From the NCBI GenBank assembly GCA_963713815.1, contig CAVQNH010000025.1, forward strand, positions 121,693 through 185,692: a DNA stretch of 64,000 nt, in the 5' to 3' direction. This DNA is from RYN-230 sp963713815. GTDB lineage: Bacteria > Actinomycetota > Actinomycetes > Streptosporangiales > Streptosporangiaceae. The notes under the pieces are model-generated. The model made no database searches, was not told where the DNA came from, and worked only from the letters and a program-made list of their open reading frames with translations. Made by a program: the position numbers and the translations under genes. Below, piece by piece: positions 16,054 through 23,209 of this stretch. Within the stretch, counting starts at the first letter, position 1; each line of letters begins with the position of its first letter.

Positions 16054-16733
16054 CAGCGGCCTCCCTTGGCCTTGCCTCCGGGCGCCCGCGCGGACAGCGC
16101 GGCCGAAATCCGTTCCAGATCTTCCTCCAGGGCGATCACGTGCAGCACGTCGCCCTCCTGCAGCACGGTCCCCGGCCCGGGCAGCACCACCTCGCCGAGC
16201 CGCGACAGGAACGCGGCCCGGACCCGGGCGGCCTCCTCCAGCGCGCTGGTCTTCTCACCCACCCAGTCGTCCGCGTAGGCGACCTCGGCCAGCACCACGG
16301 CCCCGGTGGGATCCCGCCACAGCGGCTCGCTGCCTTCCGGCAGCAGCCGGCGCAGCATCTGGTCCGCGGTCCACCGGACAGTCGCCACGGTCGGGATGCC
16401 GAGCCGCTGGTAGACCTCGGCCCGGCGCGGGTCGTAGATGCGCGCCGCGACACGCTTCACGCCGAACGACTCGCGGGCCACCCGGGCGGCGATCACGTTG
16501 GAGTTGTCGCCGCTGCTCACCGCCGCGAACGCGTCCGCGTGCTCGATGCCCGCCTCGATCAGCACGTTCTGATCGAAGCCGATCCCGACCACCTTCTTGC
16601 CCTTGAACGGCGAGCCCAGCTTGCGGAACGCGTCCCGGTCCTGGTCGATGATGGCGACCGAGTGGCCCTGGTCCTCGAGGATGTGGGCCAGCGTCGAGCC
16701 GACCCGCCCGCATCCCATGATCACAATGTGCAC
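16053..16733 (-). CDS. TrkA-type potassium uptake regulatory protein, upstream paralogue
   Basis: A 226-residue RCK protein, paralogous to the next gene. It begins MHIVIMGCGRVGSTLAHILE with a dinucleotide-binding GxGxxG motif, followed by GHSVAIIDQDRDAFRKL (acidic end of beta-2) and ADAFAAVSSGDNSNVIAARV. The C-terminal TrkA_C region includes LPGPGTVLQEGDVLHVIALE. Its partner and this protein probably form a heteromeric ring controlling a potassium transporter. The start at 16733 is the only conserved ATG. A 12-bp inverted repeat lies 40-139 bp upstream. Confidence 0.9.
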   Translation of the reverse strand: MHIVIMGCGRVGSTLAHILEDQGHSVAIIDQDRDAFRKLGSPFKGKKVVGIGFDQNVLIEAGIEHADAFAAVSSGDNSNVIAARVARESFGVKRVAARIYDPRRAEVYQRLGIPTVATVRWTADQMLRRLLPEGSEPLWRDPTGAVVLAEVAYADDWVGEKTSALEEAARVRAAFLSRLGEVVLPGPGTVLQEGDVLHVIALEEDLERISAALSARAPGGKAKGGR

Positions 16734-16772
16734 GATCGCCCCTTGCCTGAGTACAGTGCCTCTCCAGAGCTC

Positions 16773-16872
16773 GCGTTATTCAAGCAAACCCCGCTGCCGC
16801 TGCGCGCCACCAGCGGCACCGGCCGCTCGCGCAGGTCCGGCGGCCTGCGCCCGCTAGCCGGCTGAATAACGC
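16773..16872. promoter_or_regulatory. long-range inverted repeat between divergent trkA and RNA methyltransferase genes
   Basis: GCGTTATTCA (16773-16782) is matched in reverse by TGAATAACGC (16863-16872), extended by a GC pair with a one-base bulge. The arms enclose about 80 bp of GC-rich sequence with further self-complementarity. The AT-rich arms stand out from the surroundings. It may be a pair of half-operators serving both divergent genes, or the remnant of a small terminal-inverted-repeat element. Confidence 0.5.
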
Positions 16873-16960
16873 TCACGGTGGCCCGCCAACGGTATTCCCT
16901 GTCCTGAGTTGGTGAGACGGCCGGTCAGGATACTCGACCCGATTGAACACGAGGTGCAGC

Positions 16961-18346
16961 GTGGAACCAGCCCGGCCAGCGAGCGACCAGGAGCTCGAAC
17001 TGGCCGTCGGTGACGTGGCGCAGGGCGGCTGGTGCGTGGCCCGGGAGCCGGGCGGGCGGGTCGTCCTGGTCCGGCACACGCTGCCGGGCGAGCGGGTGCT
17101 GGCCCGGCTGACCGAGTCCACCGCCAAGCTGGCCCGGGCCGAGGCGGTGGAGATCCTGGAGGCCTCGCCCGACCGGGTCGAGCCGCCGTGCCCGCACGCC
17201 CACCCGGGCGGCTGCGGGGGATGCGACTGGCAGCACGCCAGCCTGACCGCGCAACGGCGGTTCAAGGCCGCGGTCATCGCCCAGCAGCTGCGCCGGATCG
17301 CCGGCCTGGACCGCGAGGTCACCGTGGAGCCCCTGCCCGGGGACGAGGACGGCCTGGGCTGGCGGACCCGGGTCCGCTTCGCGGTGCGCGCCGACGGCCT
17401 GGCCGGCCTGCGCCGGCACCGCTCCCACGAGATCCTCGACGTCGGGACCTGCCCGATCGCGCACCCCCTGGTCAACGAGTCCGGGATCACCCAGGGCCGC
17501 TGGCCGGGAGCGGAGTCGGTGGCCGCGGTGACCTCGCCGGACACCAGCGACGCGGCCGTCGTCGTCACCCCGGCGCGGAAACCGCACCGCCGCAAGCCTG
17601 CGGGCCGGGCCGCGGGCCGCACTGGCGGCCAGGGCCCGGGCGGCAGGGACCCGGGCGGCCGGGCGGCGGTCCCGGCCACCTGGGCCTCGCAAGTGGAGGG
17701 CCCGGTCCTGGTGGCCGGGGACGGCGTCGGCCTCACCGCGCTGCGCGGGGGCCCGTTCCTGCACCGGACCGCCGCCGGACGGAGGTGGCGGACCAGCGCG
17801 GGCGTGTTCTGGCAAGTCCACCCCGCCGCGGCGGATGTGCTGGCGGCCCTGGTCCGTGAGGTGCTCCGCCCGCAGCCCGGAGACGCGGCGCTGGACCTGT
17901 ACTGCGGGGCCGGGCTGTTCGCGGGCGTGCTGGCCGGTGAGGTCGGCCCCTCCGGGACGGTGATCGGCATCGAGTCGGACCCCGCCGCCGTCCGCGACGC
18001 CCGGCACAACCTCAGGGACACCCCGTGGGCCCGGATCCACAAGGGTGACGTGGCCGAGGTGCTCAGCCACGCCGGATGGCTGCACGCCCGCATCGCGGTG
18101 CTCGACCCACCCCGGGCCGGCCTGGGCCGCCCGGTGCTGGACGAGCTGCTGCGCCCGGATAGTGCCCTCAGCCGGGTCGCCTACGTGTCCTGCGATCCGG
18201 CCACACTGGCCCGCGACATCGCGGTCTTCGCCGAGGCCGGCTGGGAACTCGGCGCGCTCCGGGCGTTCGATGCCTTTCCCATGACCCACCACGTGGAATG
18301 CGTCGCCACCCTGACCAGGGACCAGGGCAGCGGGGCAGGGGTCTAG
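16961..18346 (+). CDS. TRAM-domain class I RNA uridine-C5 methyltransferase (TrmA/RumA-like)
   Basis: A 461-residue RNA m5U methyltransferase. Residues about 10-65 are a TRAM RNA-binding domain (ELELAVGDVAQGGWCVARE). A 4Fe-4S cluster motif follows, CPHAHPGGCGGCDWQH plus a later Cys in VGTCPIAHPLVN. The C-terminal Rossmann domain has LDLYCGAGLFAGVLAGE (SAM), GTVIGIESDPAAVRDA, LDPPRAGLGRPVLDEL and SYVSCDPATLARDIAVF-like catalytic-Cys sequence. A Pro/Gly/Arg-rich insert of about 50 residues near residue 195 is unusual. GTG 16961 is chosen over TTG 16943 because GAGGT at 16951-16955 is well spaced. TrkA pairs beside such methyltransferases are a common actinobacterial arrangement. Confidence 0.9.
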   Translation: MEPARPASDQELELAVGDVAQGGWCVAREPGGRVVLVRHTLPGERVLARLTESTAKLARAEAVEILEASPDRVEPPCPHAHPGGCGGCDWQHASLTAQRRFKAAVIAQQLRRIAGLDREVTVEPLPGDEDGLGWRTRVRFAVRADGLAGLRRHRSHEILDVGTCPIAHPLVNESGITQGRWPGAESVAAVTSPDTSDAAVVVTPARKPHRRKPAGRAAGRTGGQGPGGRDPGGRAAVPATWASQVEGPVLVAGDGVGLTALRGGPFLHRTAAGRRWRTSAGVFWQVHPAAADVLAALVREVLRPQPGDAALDLYCGAGLFAGVLAGEVGPSGTVIGIESDPAAVRDARHNLRDTPWARIHKGDVAEVLSHAGWLHARIAVLDPPRAGLGRPVLDELLRPDSALSRVAYVSCDPATLARDIAVFAEAGWELGALRAFDAFPMTHHVECVATLTRDQGSGAGV

Positions 18347-18484
18347 GTCTGGCCTCCTGCCGGAGCACCGCCTCGGCCCCGATCTCCAGCCGGATCTTCT
18401 CGTTCACCATGACCCGCCGGGGACCGGCGCGTTGAAGCTGGTGGGGGCAGTCTTTCCTCGACGATAACCCCGGCGCCGCAGGCT

Positions 18485-18518
18485 GGCCCGGCGGGTCCCG
18501 GGCAGGACCCGCCGGGCC
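18485..18518. terminator. strong GC hairpin between convergent genes
   Basis: A 14-bp perfect stem, GGCCCGGCGGGTCC and GGACCCGCCGGGCC, with loop CGGGCA. It lies between the RNA methyltransferase gene and the oppositely oriented sigma-operon gene, so it can terminate both. There is no U-tract, as is usual in high-GC actinobacteria. Confidence 0.75.
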
Positions 18519-18536
18519 TGGCCGGCCTCCGGTGGG

Positions 18537-19467
18537 TCAGGGAACCCGGGCCGGGGGCGCCGCGGGCGCCGGGACGTGCCTGAAGCCGGCCGGGACCGTC
18601 ACCTTCAGCTGGGCCAGGTTGGCCGGGGTGGCCGGGAGCCAGCGGAAGTCGGTCTGGCGCGGTCCCAGGTTCGCCCGCACGGGCAGGTAATTCACCGGGT
18701 TCACCCAGAACGTGAACGGGCCGGAGGTCCCGGTGATCTTGATGGTGTCGATCCCGTCGATCACCTGCCTGCCTGCCACCGTGTACGCGCCGCAGGCCAG
18801 CTGGGACCGGATGAAGGCCGGCCAGCCGTTGCCCGCGCCCCCGCCGAGGACGATCTCGTGGCCCCGGATGCAGCCGCGCGCAGGGCCGCCGCCCGGGCCC
18901 GGGCCCGGGCCGGCTTCCGGCGCGGTCCACCAGGTGTCGTTCCCGTAGATCACCGCGGTGGTTCTGCCTGCCGGGGTGACTCGCCCAGTCGAAGACACGC
19001 TGCCCGCCGGCCGTGAACGAGGAAAGCTCAGCGGAGCCGTGATAGATCCAGCGAAGCGAGTAGCCGGCGTTCCACTGCGGGGAACCAGCGCCGCCCGCGG
19101 ACCCGACCAGGCCGTCCGGGAACGGCTGGAGGGTGCTGCCGGCCGGGAACACGGTGCGGTCCGCCTCGACCAGGTTCGCGACCCGCGAGGCGGCCAGGGC
19201 GTGCTGGACGTGGCTGACCACGTACGCGGTGTAGGTGGCCTGGGCGGGCGAGGGGCCAGCTGAGCCGAAGGCCCCCGTGGCCCCGGCTACGGCCACCGCC
19301 GTGGCCGCCGCCGCCGTCACGGTCCCGGCCGCCGCCACGGCCCGGGTCGTGACCCGGCGCTTCTGCTGATGCCGGTACGCCTTGACCGCGAGTCCCGGCG
19401 GGACGCGGACGTCGCGGGTGAACCGCTCCATCGCCCCGCGCAGTTCCTGCTCAATGTCCGTGCTCAT
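18537..19467 (-). CDS. membrane-anchored exported protein downstream of an ECF sigma factor, apparent frameshift
   Basis: The ATG at 19467 overlaps the sigma factor stop (ATGA), so the two are translationally coupled. The N-terminus (TDIEQELRGAMERFTRDVRV and RHQQKRRVTTRAVAAAG) is cytoplasmic and is followed by one membrane helix at about residues 40-62. The rest is an extracytoplasmic domain (PAQATYTAYVVSHVQHALAA). Coding then continues in another frame from about 18990 with TTAVIYGNDTWWTAP, FTFWVNPVNYLPVRANLG and LAQLKVTVPAGFRHVPAP. The shift is near 18970-19000. By position it is probably the sigma factor's anti-sigma or sensor-like partner, but no zinc-binding anti-sigma motif is visible, so this is inference. 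Confidence 0.7.
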
Positions 19468-19997
19468 CGCGTTTTCTCCTCTTCCCGATCGTTCTCCGCG
19501 CCAGGCGCGGACCCGCTGAGCTCGCGCAGCCTGCCCAGCCCCCGTGAGGCGGACGCCTTGACCGTGCCCACCGAGCAGCCCAGGACCTCCGCCGTTTCCG
19601 CCTCGCTCAGCTGCTCCCAGTACCGGGCCACGATGACCGCGCGCTGCCGCGGCGGCAGCTGCGTCAGCAGCCGGATCAGGGCGTCCCGGGTATCCACTTG
19701 CGCGGTGCCGTCCGCCACCGAGGTGGCGGTCCCGCTCTGCAGCAGCCGCAGCCGCCCCCGCCAGGCCCGCTGCTGACGCCAGCCGTCGGCGGCCAGGTTG
19801 TAGAGCGTCCGGCGCAGGTAGCCTTCCGGATCGCCCTCGATCCGGTGCCAGTGCCGCAGCAGCCGCTCCAGCCCGGCCTGGAGCAGGTCCTCGCCCGCCT
19901 CCTTGCTGCCGGTGAGCAGCATCGCGGTGCGCAGCAGCGGCTCGCCCCGCCTGGCCAGGAACGACTCCAGGTCGGTGACGGCCGGATCGTGCTCCAT
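19464..19997 (-). CDS. SigE-family ECF RNA polymerase sigma factor
   Basis: A 177-residue ECF sigma factor. Region 2 covers about residues 18-75 (LLTGSKEAGEDLLQAGLERL, EGYLRRTLYNLAADGWRQQ). Region 4 covers about residues 112-162 (LPPRQRAVIVARYWEQLSEA, AEVLGCSVGTVKASASRGL), with the helix-turn-helix that recognises the -35 element. Region 3 is absent, as expected for the group. It would direct transcription of a small stress regulon, presumably including its own operon. The coupled downstream membrane gene is the likely signal-sensing partner. Copy C of the dispersed repeat lies about 45 bp upstream of the start codon. Confidence 0.92.
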   Translation of the reverse strand: MEHDPAVTDLESFLARRGEPLLRTAMLLTGSKEAGEDLLQAGLERLLRHWHRIEGDPEGYLRRTLYNLAADGWRQQRAWRGRLRLLQSGTATSVADGTAQVDTRDALIRLLTQLPPRQRAVIVARYWEQLSEAETAEVLGCSVGTVKASASRGLGRLRELSGSAPGAENDREEEKTR

Positions 19998-20040
19998 GTC
20001 ACCAGCTCCCTGCTTGTCCGTGGGGGCGACCCCGCTCTGC

Positions 20041-20130
20041 TTTCCCGGGGACAGCCCCGGAGCCCCCGGCCCCGTGCATCACCGGCTCGGAGGGAACACG
20101 CCTCCGCGCGCCCCGCCCGGCCAGCGAGTC
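20041..20130 (-). repeat. dispersed GC-rich repeat, copy C (reverse orientation)
   Basis: Read on the minus strand, this copy contains GGCGGGGCGCGCGGAGGCGT, then GTTCCCTCCGAGCCGGTGAT, GGGGGCTCCGGGG and the terminal hairpin GGGGCTGTCCCC. It matches copies A and B except for a few bases and a short insertion. It lies in the divergent spacer between the sigma factor gene and an LLM oxidoreductase gene, so it is not restricted to gene ends. Confidence 0.85.
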
Positions 20131-20199
20131 TGTCGACAACCAAGTACGAGGCAGCCGGCCGGAAGGTTGACCGCGCCGACGGTGCGCAAGGATGGATCC

Positions 20200-21132
20200 A
20201 TGCACCTTCGGATCATCACCGAACCACAGCAGGGCGCGGACTACGGCCGGCTGCTGGCCGTGGCCCGGGCCACCGAGCAGCTCGGCTTCGACGCGTTCTT
20301 CCGGTCCGATCACTACCTCAACATGGGGGACGGGGACGGGCTGCCCGGCCCGACCGACGCCTGGCTGACCCTGGCCGGCCTGGCCCTGCAGACCTCGCGG
20401 ATCAAGCTCGGCACGCTGGTGACCCCCGCCACGTTCCGCTACCCCGGGCCGCTCGCGATCTCGGTGGCCCAGGTGGACGACATGAGCGGCGGCCGCGTGG
20501 AGCTGGGCATCGGGGCCGGCTGGTACCAGGCCGAGCACGCCGCCTACGCCATCCCGTTCCCGGACACCGCCGAGCGGTTCGACCGGCTCGAAGAGCAGCT
20601 CGCGATCATCACCGGTCTGTGGGACGTGCCTGTCGGGGAACGGTTTTCGTTCGCGGGGAAGTTTTACTCGGTCACCGACTCACCCGGCCTGCCCAAGCCG
20701 GTCCAGCGGCCGCACCCGCCCATTCTCATCGGCGGCAAGGGGCCGCGCCGGACTCCGCAGCTCGCCGCGCGGTACGCCGACGAGTTCAACGTGCCGTTCT
20801 CCAGCGTCGAGGACACCGCAGCCGCGTTCGGCCGGGTCCGCGAGGCCTGCCAGGCGGCCGGACGCGACCCGGGGTCGCTGGTCTACTCGGCCGCGCGGAC
20901 TGTCTGCTGCGGGCGGGACGAAGCCGAGCTGGCGCGCCGCGCGCGGGCGACCGGCTACGACCTGGCGTTCCTGCGCGCCGAGGGGCTGGGCGGCACCCCC
21001 GACGAGATCGTCGACCGGATCGGCACCTTCGCGGAACTGGGCGCCACCCGTATGTACCTCCAGGTCCTCGACCTGCACGACCTGGATCACCTGGAGCTGA
21101 TCGCGTCCGAGGTCCTGCCCCAGGTCCGCTGA
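20200..21132 (+). CDS. LLM-class F420-dependent oxidoreductase
   Basis: A 310-residue TIM-barrel oxidoreductase of the luciferase-like superfamily, subgroup using the deazaflavin F420 (subfamily assigned by its sequence pattern). Conserved pieces are LRIITEPQQGADYGRLLAVA, FDAFFRSDHYLNMGDGDG, LGTLVTPATFRYPGPLAISV, VDDMSGGRVELGIGAGWYQA and KPVQRPHPPILIGGKGPRRT. The His in SDHY and the Gly-rich GIGAGW segment contact the cofactor in relatives. ATG 20200 gives the standard N-terminus. The substrate is unknown. It stands alone between the sigma factor and a convergent acetyltransferase gene. Confidence 0.88.
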   Translation: MHLRIITEPQQGADYGRLLAVARATEQLGFDAFFRSDHYLNMGDGDGLPGPTDAWLTLAGLALQTSRIKLGTLVTPATFRYPGPLAISVAQVDDMSGGRVELGIGAGWYQAEHAAYAIPFPDTAERFDRLEEQLAIITGLWDVPVGERFSFAGKFYSVTDSPGLPKPVQRPHPPILIGGKGPRRTPQLAARYADEFNVPFSSVEDTAAAFGRVREACQAAGRDPGSLVYSAARTVCCGRDEAELARRARATGYDLAFLRAEGLGGTPDEIVDRIGTFAELGATRMYLQVLDLHDLDHLELIASEVLPQVR

Positions 21133-21155
21133 CGAGCAGGGGCCGGTGAGCCGGC

Positions 21156-21707
21156 TCAGGAGGTCGGCACCCAGAAGCGCAGCTCGGTGCCGCGCTTGTC
21201 CTCCAGCACGCCCCCGTTGGCCTCGATCACCAGGCGCGACCCGGTGTTGGACTCGTCGCAGGTGACCAGGGCCGGGTCGATGCCCAGCCCGCGGGCCAGC
21301 GGCAGCGCGGCGGCCAGCATGGCCGTGGCGTGCCCGCGCCGCCGGGCCGAGGGTTTCACGTCGTAGCCGATGTGCCCGCCGAGCTCAGTGAGCCGGGGGG
21401 TGAGCCGGTGCCGGATGGCGAGCCGCCCCAGGTACTCGTCGCCGTCCACCCACCACAGGGTGGTCGAGGGCACGTACCCGGGGCGGCGGGGCGCGTCCTC
21501 CCGGGCCTGGTCCCGCAGGTAGGCCGCGTAGGCCTCGAAGCGTCCCGGGTCCTGCCAGTCCAGCCCGAAGTCGCGGATCTCCCGGCCCAGCATGGTGTCG
21601 TCCGTGGCCGTCCCGCGCCCCTCGGCCCGGAATTCATCCATGGCGCCGATGAACGAGAGCCGGACGCGGGACGTCGGCGGGCTGAAGCCGGGCATGGCCT
21701 CACTCAT
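21156..21707 (-). CDS. GNAT-family N-acetyltransferase
   Basis: A 183-residue acetyltransferase of the GNAT fold. The acetyl-CoA pyrophosphate loop is recognisable as PSARRRGHATAMLAAALPLA (R-x-x-G-x-A). Before it are YLGRLAIRHRLTPRLTELGG and HIGYDVKPSARRRG, and after it ALVTCDESNTGSRLVIEANG, giving the usual beta-4, beta-5 and helix-4 elements. The start ATG 21707 gives MSEAMPGFSPPTSRVRLSFI, where VRLSFI begins the fold; the frame extends further upstream without conservation. The substrate is unknown. The N-terminal half resembles GNATs that recognise a bulky primary amine. Confidence 0.85.
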   Translation of the reverse strand: MSEAMPGFSPPTSRVRLSFIGAMDEFRAEGRGTATDDTMLGREIRDFGLDWQDPGRFEAYAAYLRDQAREDAPRRPGYVPSTTLWWVDGDEYLGRLAIRHRLTPRLTELGGHIGYDVKPSARRRGHATAMLAAALPLARGLGIDPALVTCDESNTGSRLVIEANGGVLEDKRGTELRFWVPTS

Positions 21708-21939
21708 ACCGGGTCCTGAGCTGGCCCGCAGCCGATTACCACGCCGCCCGGTCCCGGGGGTGACGGTCAACGCCCATTCAGAGTCCGTTCAGAAAGAAAT
21801 CCCAGCGCGGAAGCAGAGTGCGGGAGGATCGTCCACGTCGGCTGGGGCGAGGTGGGTCCCGCGTGAGCATTCGCGTCGGCGTCTATTCAGCGTGATCAGC
21901 GCTAGTCGAGCGCTAGTCCAGCGTAAACAGGAGGCAACC

Positions 21940-22680
21940 ATGGTGTCGCCGCGTGGCCCGTGGCGCTGGCTCAGATGGGTGATCGCGGCCGTCGTCGTGA
22001 TCGCCGTGCTCGCGGTGGCCGGGCCCTACGTGTTCTTTCATTTCATCGAGGGGAACGGCCCCGCGCCGCTCAGCCTCAAGGCCAGCCCCAGCTCCAGCAC
22101 CAGCGCCCCGGGCGCCCAGAGCGCCAGCCCCGTGTCCAGCCAGGGCAGCTCCGCGCCGGTGGCGGGGACCTGGGCGGTGGGCTCCGGCTCCCGGGTCGGC
22201 TACCGGGTCAACGAGGTCCTGGGCGGCCAGTCACACACGGCCGTCGGCCGCAGCAGCTCGGTGACCGGGCAGATGGTGATCAAGGGCACCACGGTGAAGA
22301 CGGGCGGCTTCACGGTCAAGATGGCCACGATCCACACCGACTCGGCCCAGCGGGACTCCCAGTTCGACGGCCGGATCATGGACGTGGCCAGGTACCCGGA
22401 CGGCACGTTCACGCTCACCAGGCCCATCGCGCTGGCGCCGGTGCCCGCAGTGGGGACGATCAAGACCTACAGCGCCACCGGCCACCTCACCCTGCACGGT
22501 CAGACCCGCTCGGTGACCTTCCCGGTCAAGACGGAGCTGACCGCGGGCGGGATCGAGGTCCAGGGGTCTATCCCGGTCCTGTTCTCGCGGTGGGACATTC
22601 CGAATCCCTCCTTCACCGGGTTCGTGACCACGCAGAACCACGGCATCATGGAGTTCCTGCTCGACTTCCGGCCCGCCTGA
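21940..22680 (+). CDS. membrane-anchored YceI-family lipocalin-like protein
   Basis: A 246-residue protein with one N-terminal membrane helix (about residues 13-34, WVIAAVVVIAVLAVAGPYVF), a Ser/Ala-rich linker, and an extracytoplasmic YceI beta-barrel from about residue 75. The barrel includes WAVGSGSRVGYRVNEVLGG, FTVKMATIHTDSAQRDSQFD and GHLTLHGQTRSVTFPVKTEL. YceI proteins bind long isoprenoid or lipid-like molecules in the periplasm; here it would face the cell-wall side. AGGAGG just before ATG 21940 decides the start. The short direct repeat GCGCTAGTC (twice near 21900-21918) precedes the gene and may be part of its promoter. Confidence 0.88.
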   Translation: MVSPRGPWRWLRWVIAAVVVIAVLAVAGPYVFFHFIEGNGPAPLSLKASPSSSTSAPGAQSASPVSSQGSSAPVAGTWAVGSGSRVGYRVNEVLGGQSHTAVGRSSSVTGQMVIKGTTVKTGGFTVKMATIHTDSAQRDSQFDGRIMDVARYPDGTFTLTRPIALAPVPAVGTIKTYSATGHLTLHGQTRSVTFPVKTELTAGGIEVQGSIPVLFSRWDIPNPSFTGFVTTQNHGIMEFLLDFRPA

Positions 22681-23209
22681 CCTGGCCGGCCAGCGGGCCG
22701 CCTCGGCCCGGGCAGGCCCAGGCGGGTGGCAGGCCGAGCGTGGTCGCCTGGCCGGGCGTGGTCGCCTGACCCGGGGCCGGAGCGTGGTCGCCTGGCCGGG
22801 CGTGGTCGATTTCCGCTGCTATCACGACGGATTGGGCACACGATCCCGCCCGCCGGGCACGCGATCCCGCCCGCCGGGCAGGACGATCCCGTTGAGGTCG
22901 AGAGCGTGTGCGGAAACCGTTGCGTGGGCAGCGGTTGGCGCGCACCGTCGCAACCGCCACGACCCCGGCAGCGGTTTGGGCGCACAGCCGGCGTCGTTCG
23001 TGACGCATCAGGCCCGCGCGAGCCCCGGGCCGGGGCGGGGCCCTTGACATCGCGTCCGTGGGCGGGATGATGTGTGTCGATTTGATTGGTCTCGTTCAGT
23101 CAGCATCAGAAAATGTTTGACCTTGGTGTTACCGGCGGCGACCGGAGTGCGCGCTGGCGCCGTCTGAGCACCACCATGACCCAGGTGGATCGGGCGAAAC
23201 GAGGACGTA
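22681..23209. other. 529-bp spacer upstream of the GH2 gene with direct repeats
   Basis: No gene is supported here. A 28-bp direct repeat starting AGCGTGGTCGCCTGGCC occurs at 22737-22764 and 22781-22808. GATCCCGCCCGCCGGGCA-type sequence is duplicated around 22840-22880. GGCAGCGGTT followed by a GCGCAC-containing block occurs at 22927-22945 and 22967-22985, 40 bp apart, and may be paired regulator sites for the glycosidase gene. Confidence 0.6.
23044..23071 (+). promoter_or_regulatory. candidate promoter of the GH2 gene
   Basis: TTGACA at 23044-23049 is followed after 16 bp by GATGAT at 23066-23071, a fair -35/-10 pair. It lies about 140 bp before the GH2 start and downstream of the paired GGCAGCGGTT boxes. 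The spacing fits a vegetative sigma factor; a leader of more than 100 nt would result. Confidence 0.45.

Noticed and set aside
22681..23209. A LacI-type operator near GGAAACCGTTGC before the GH2 gene.
   Set aside because: The arms do not pair beyond a few bases, so it was not listed as an operator; only the paired GGCAGCGGTT boxes were noted.
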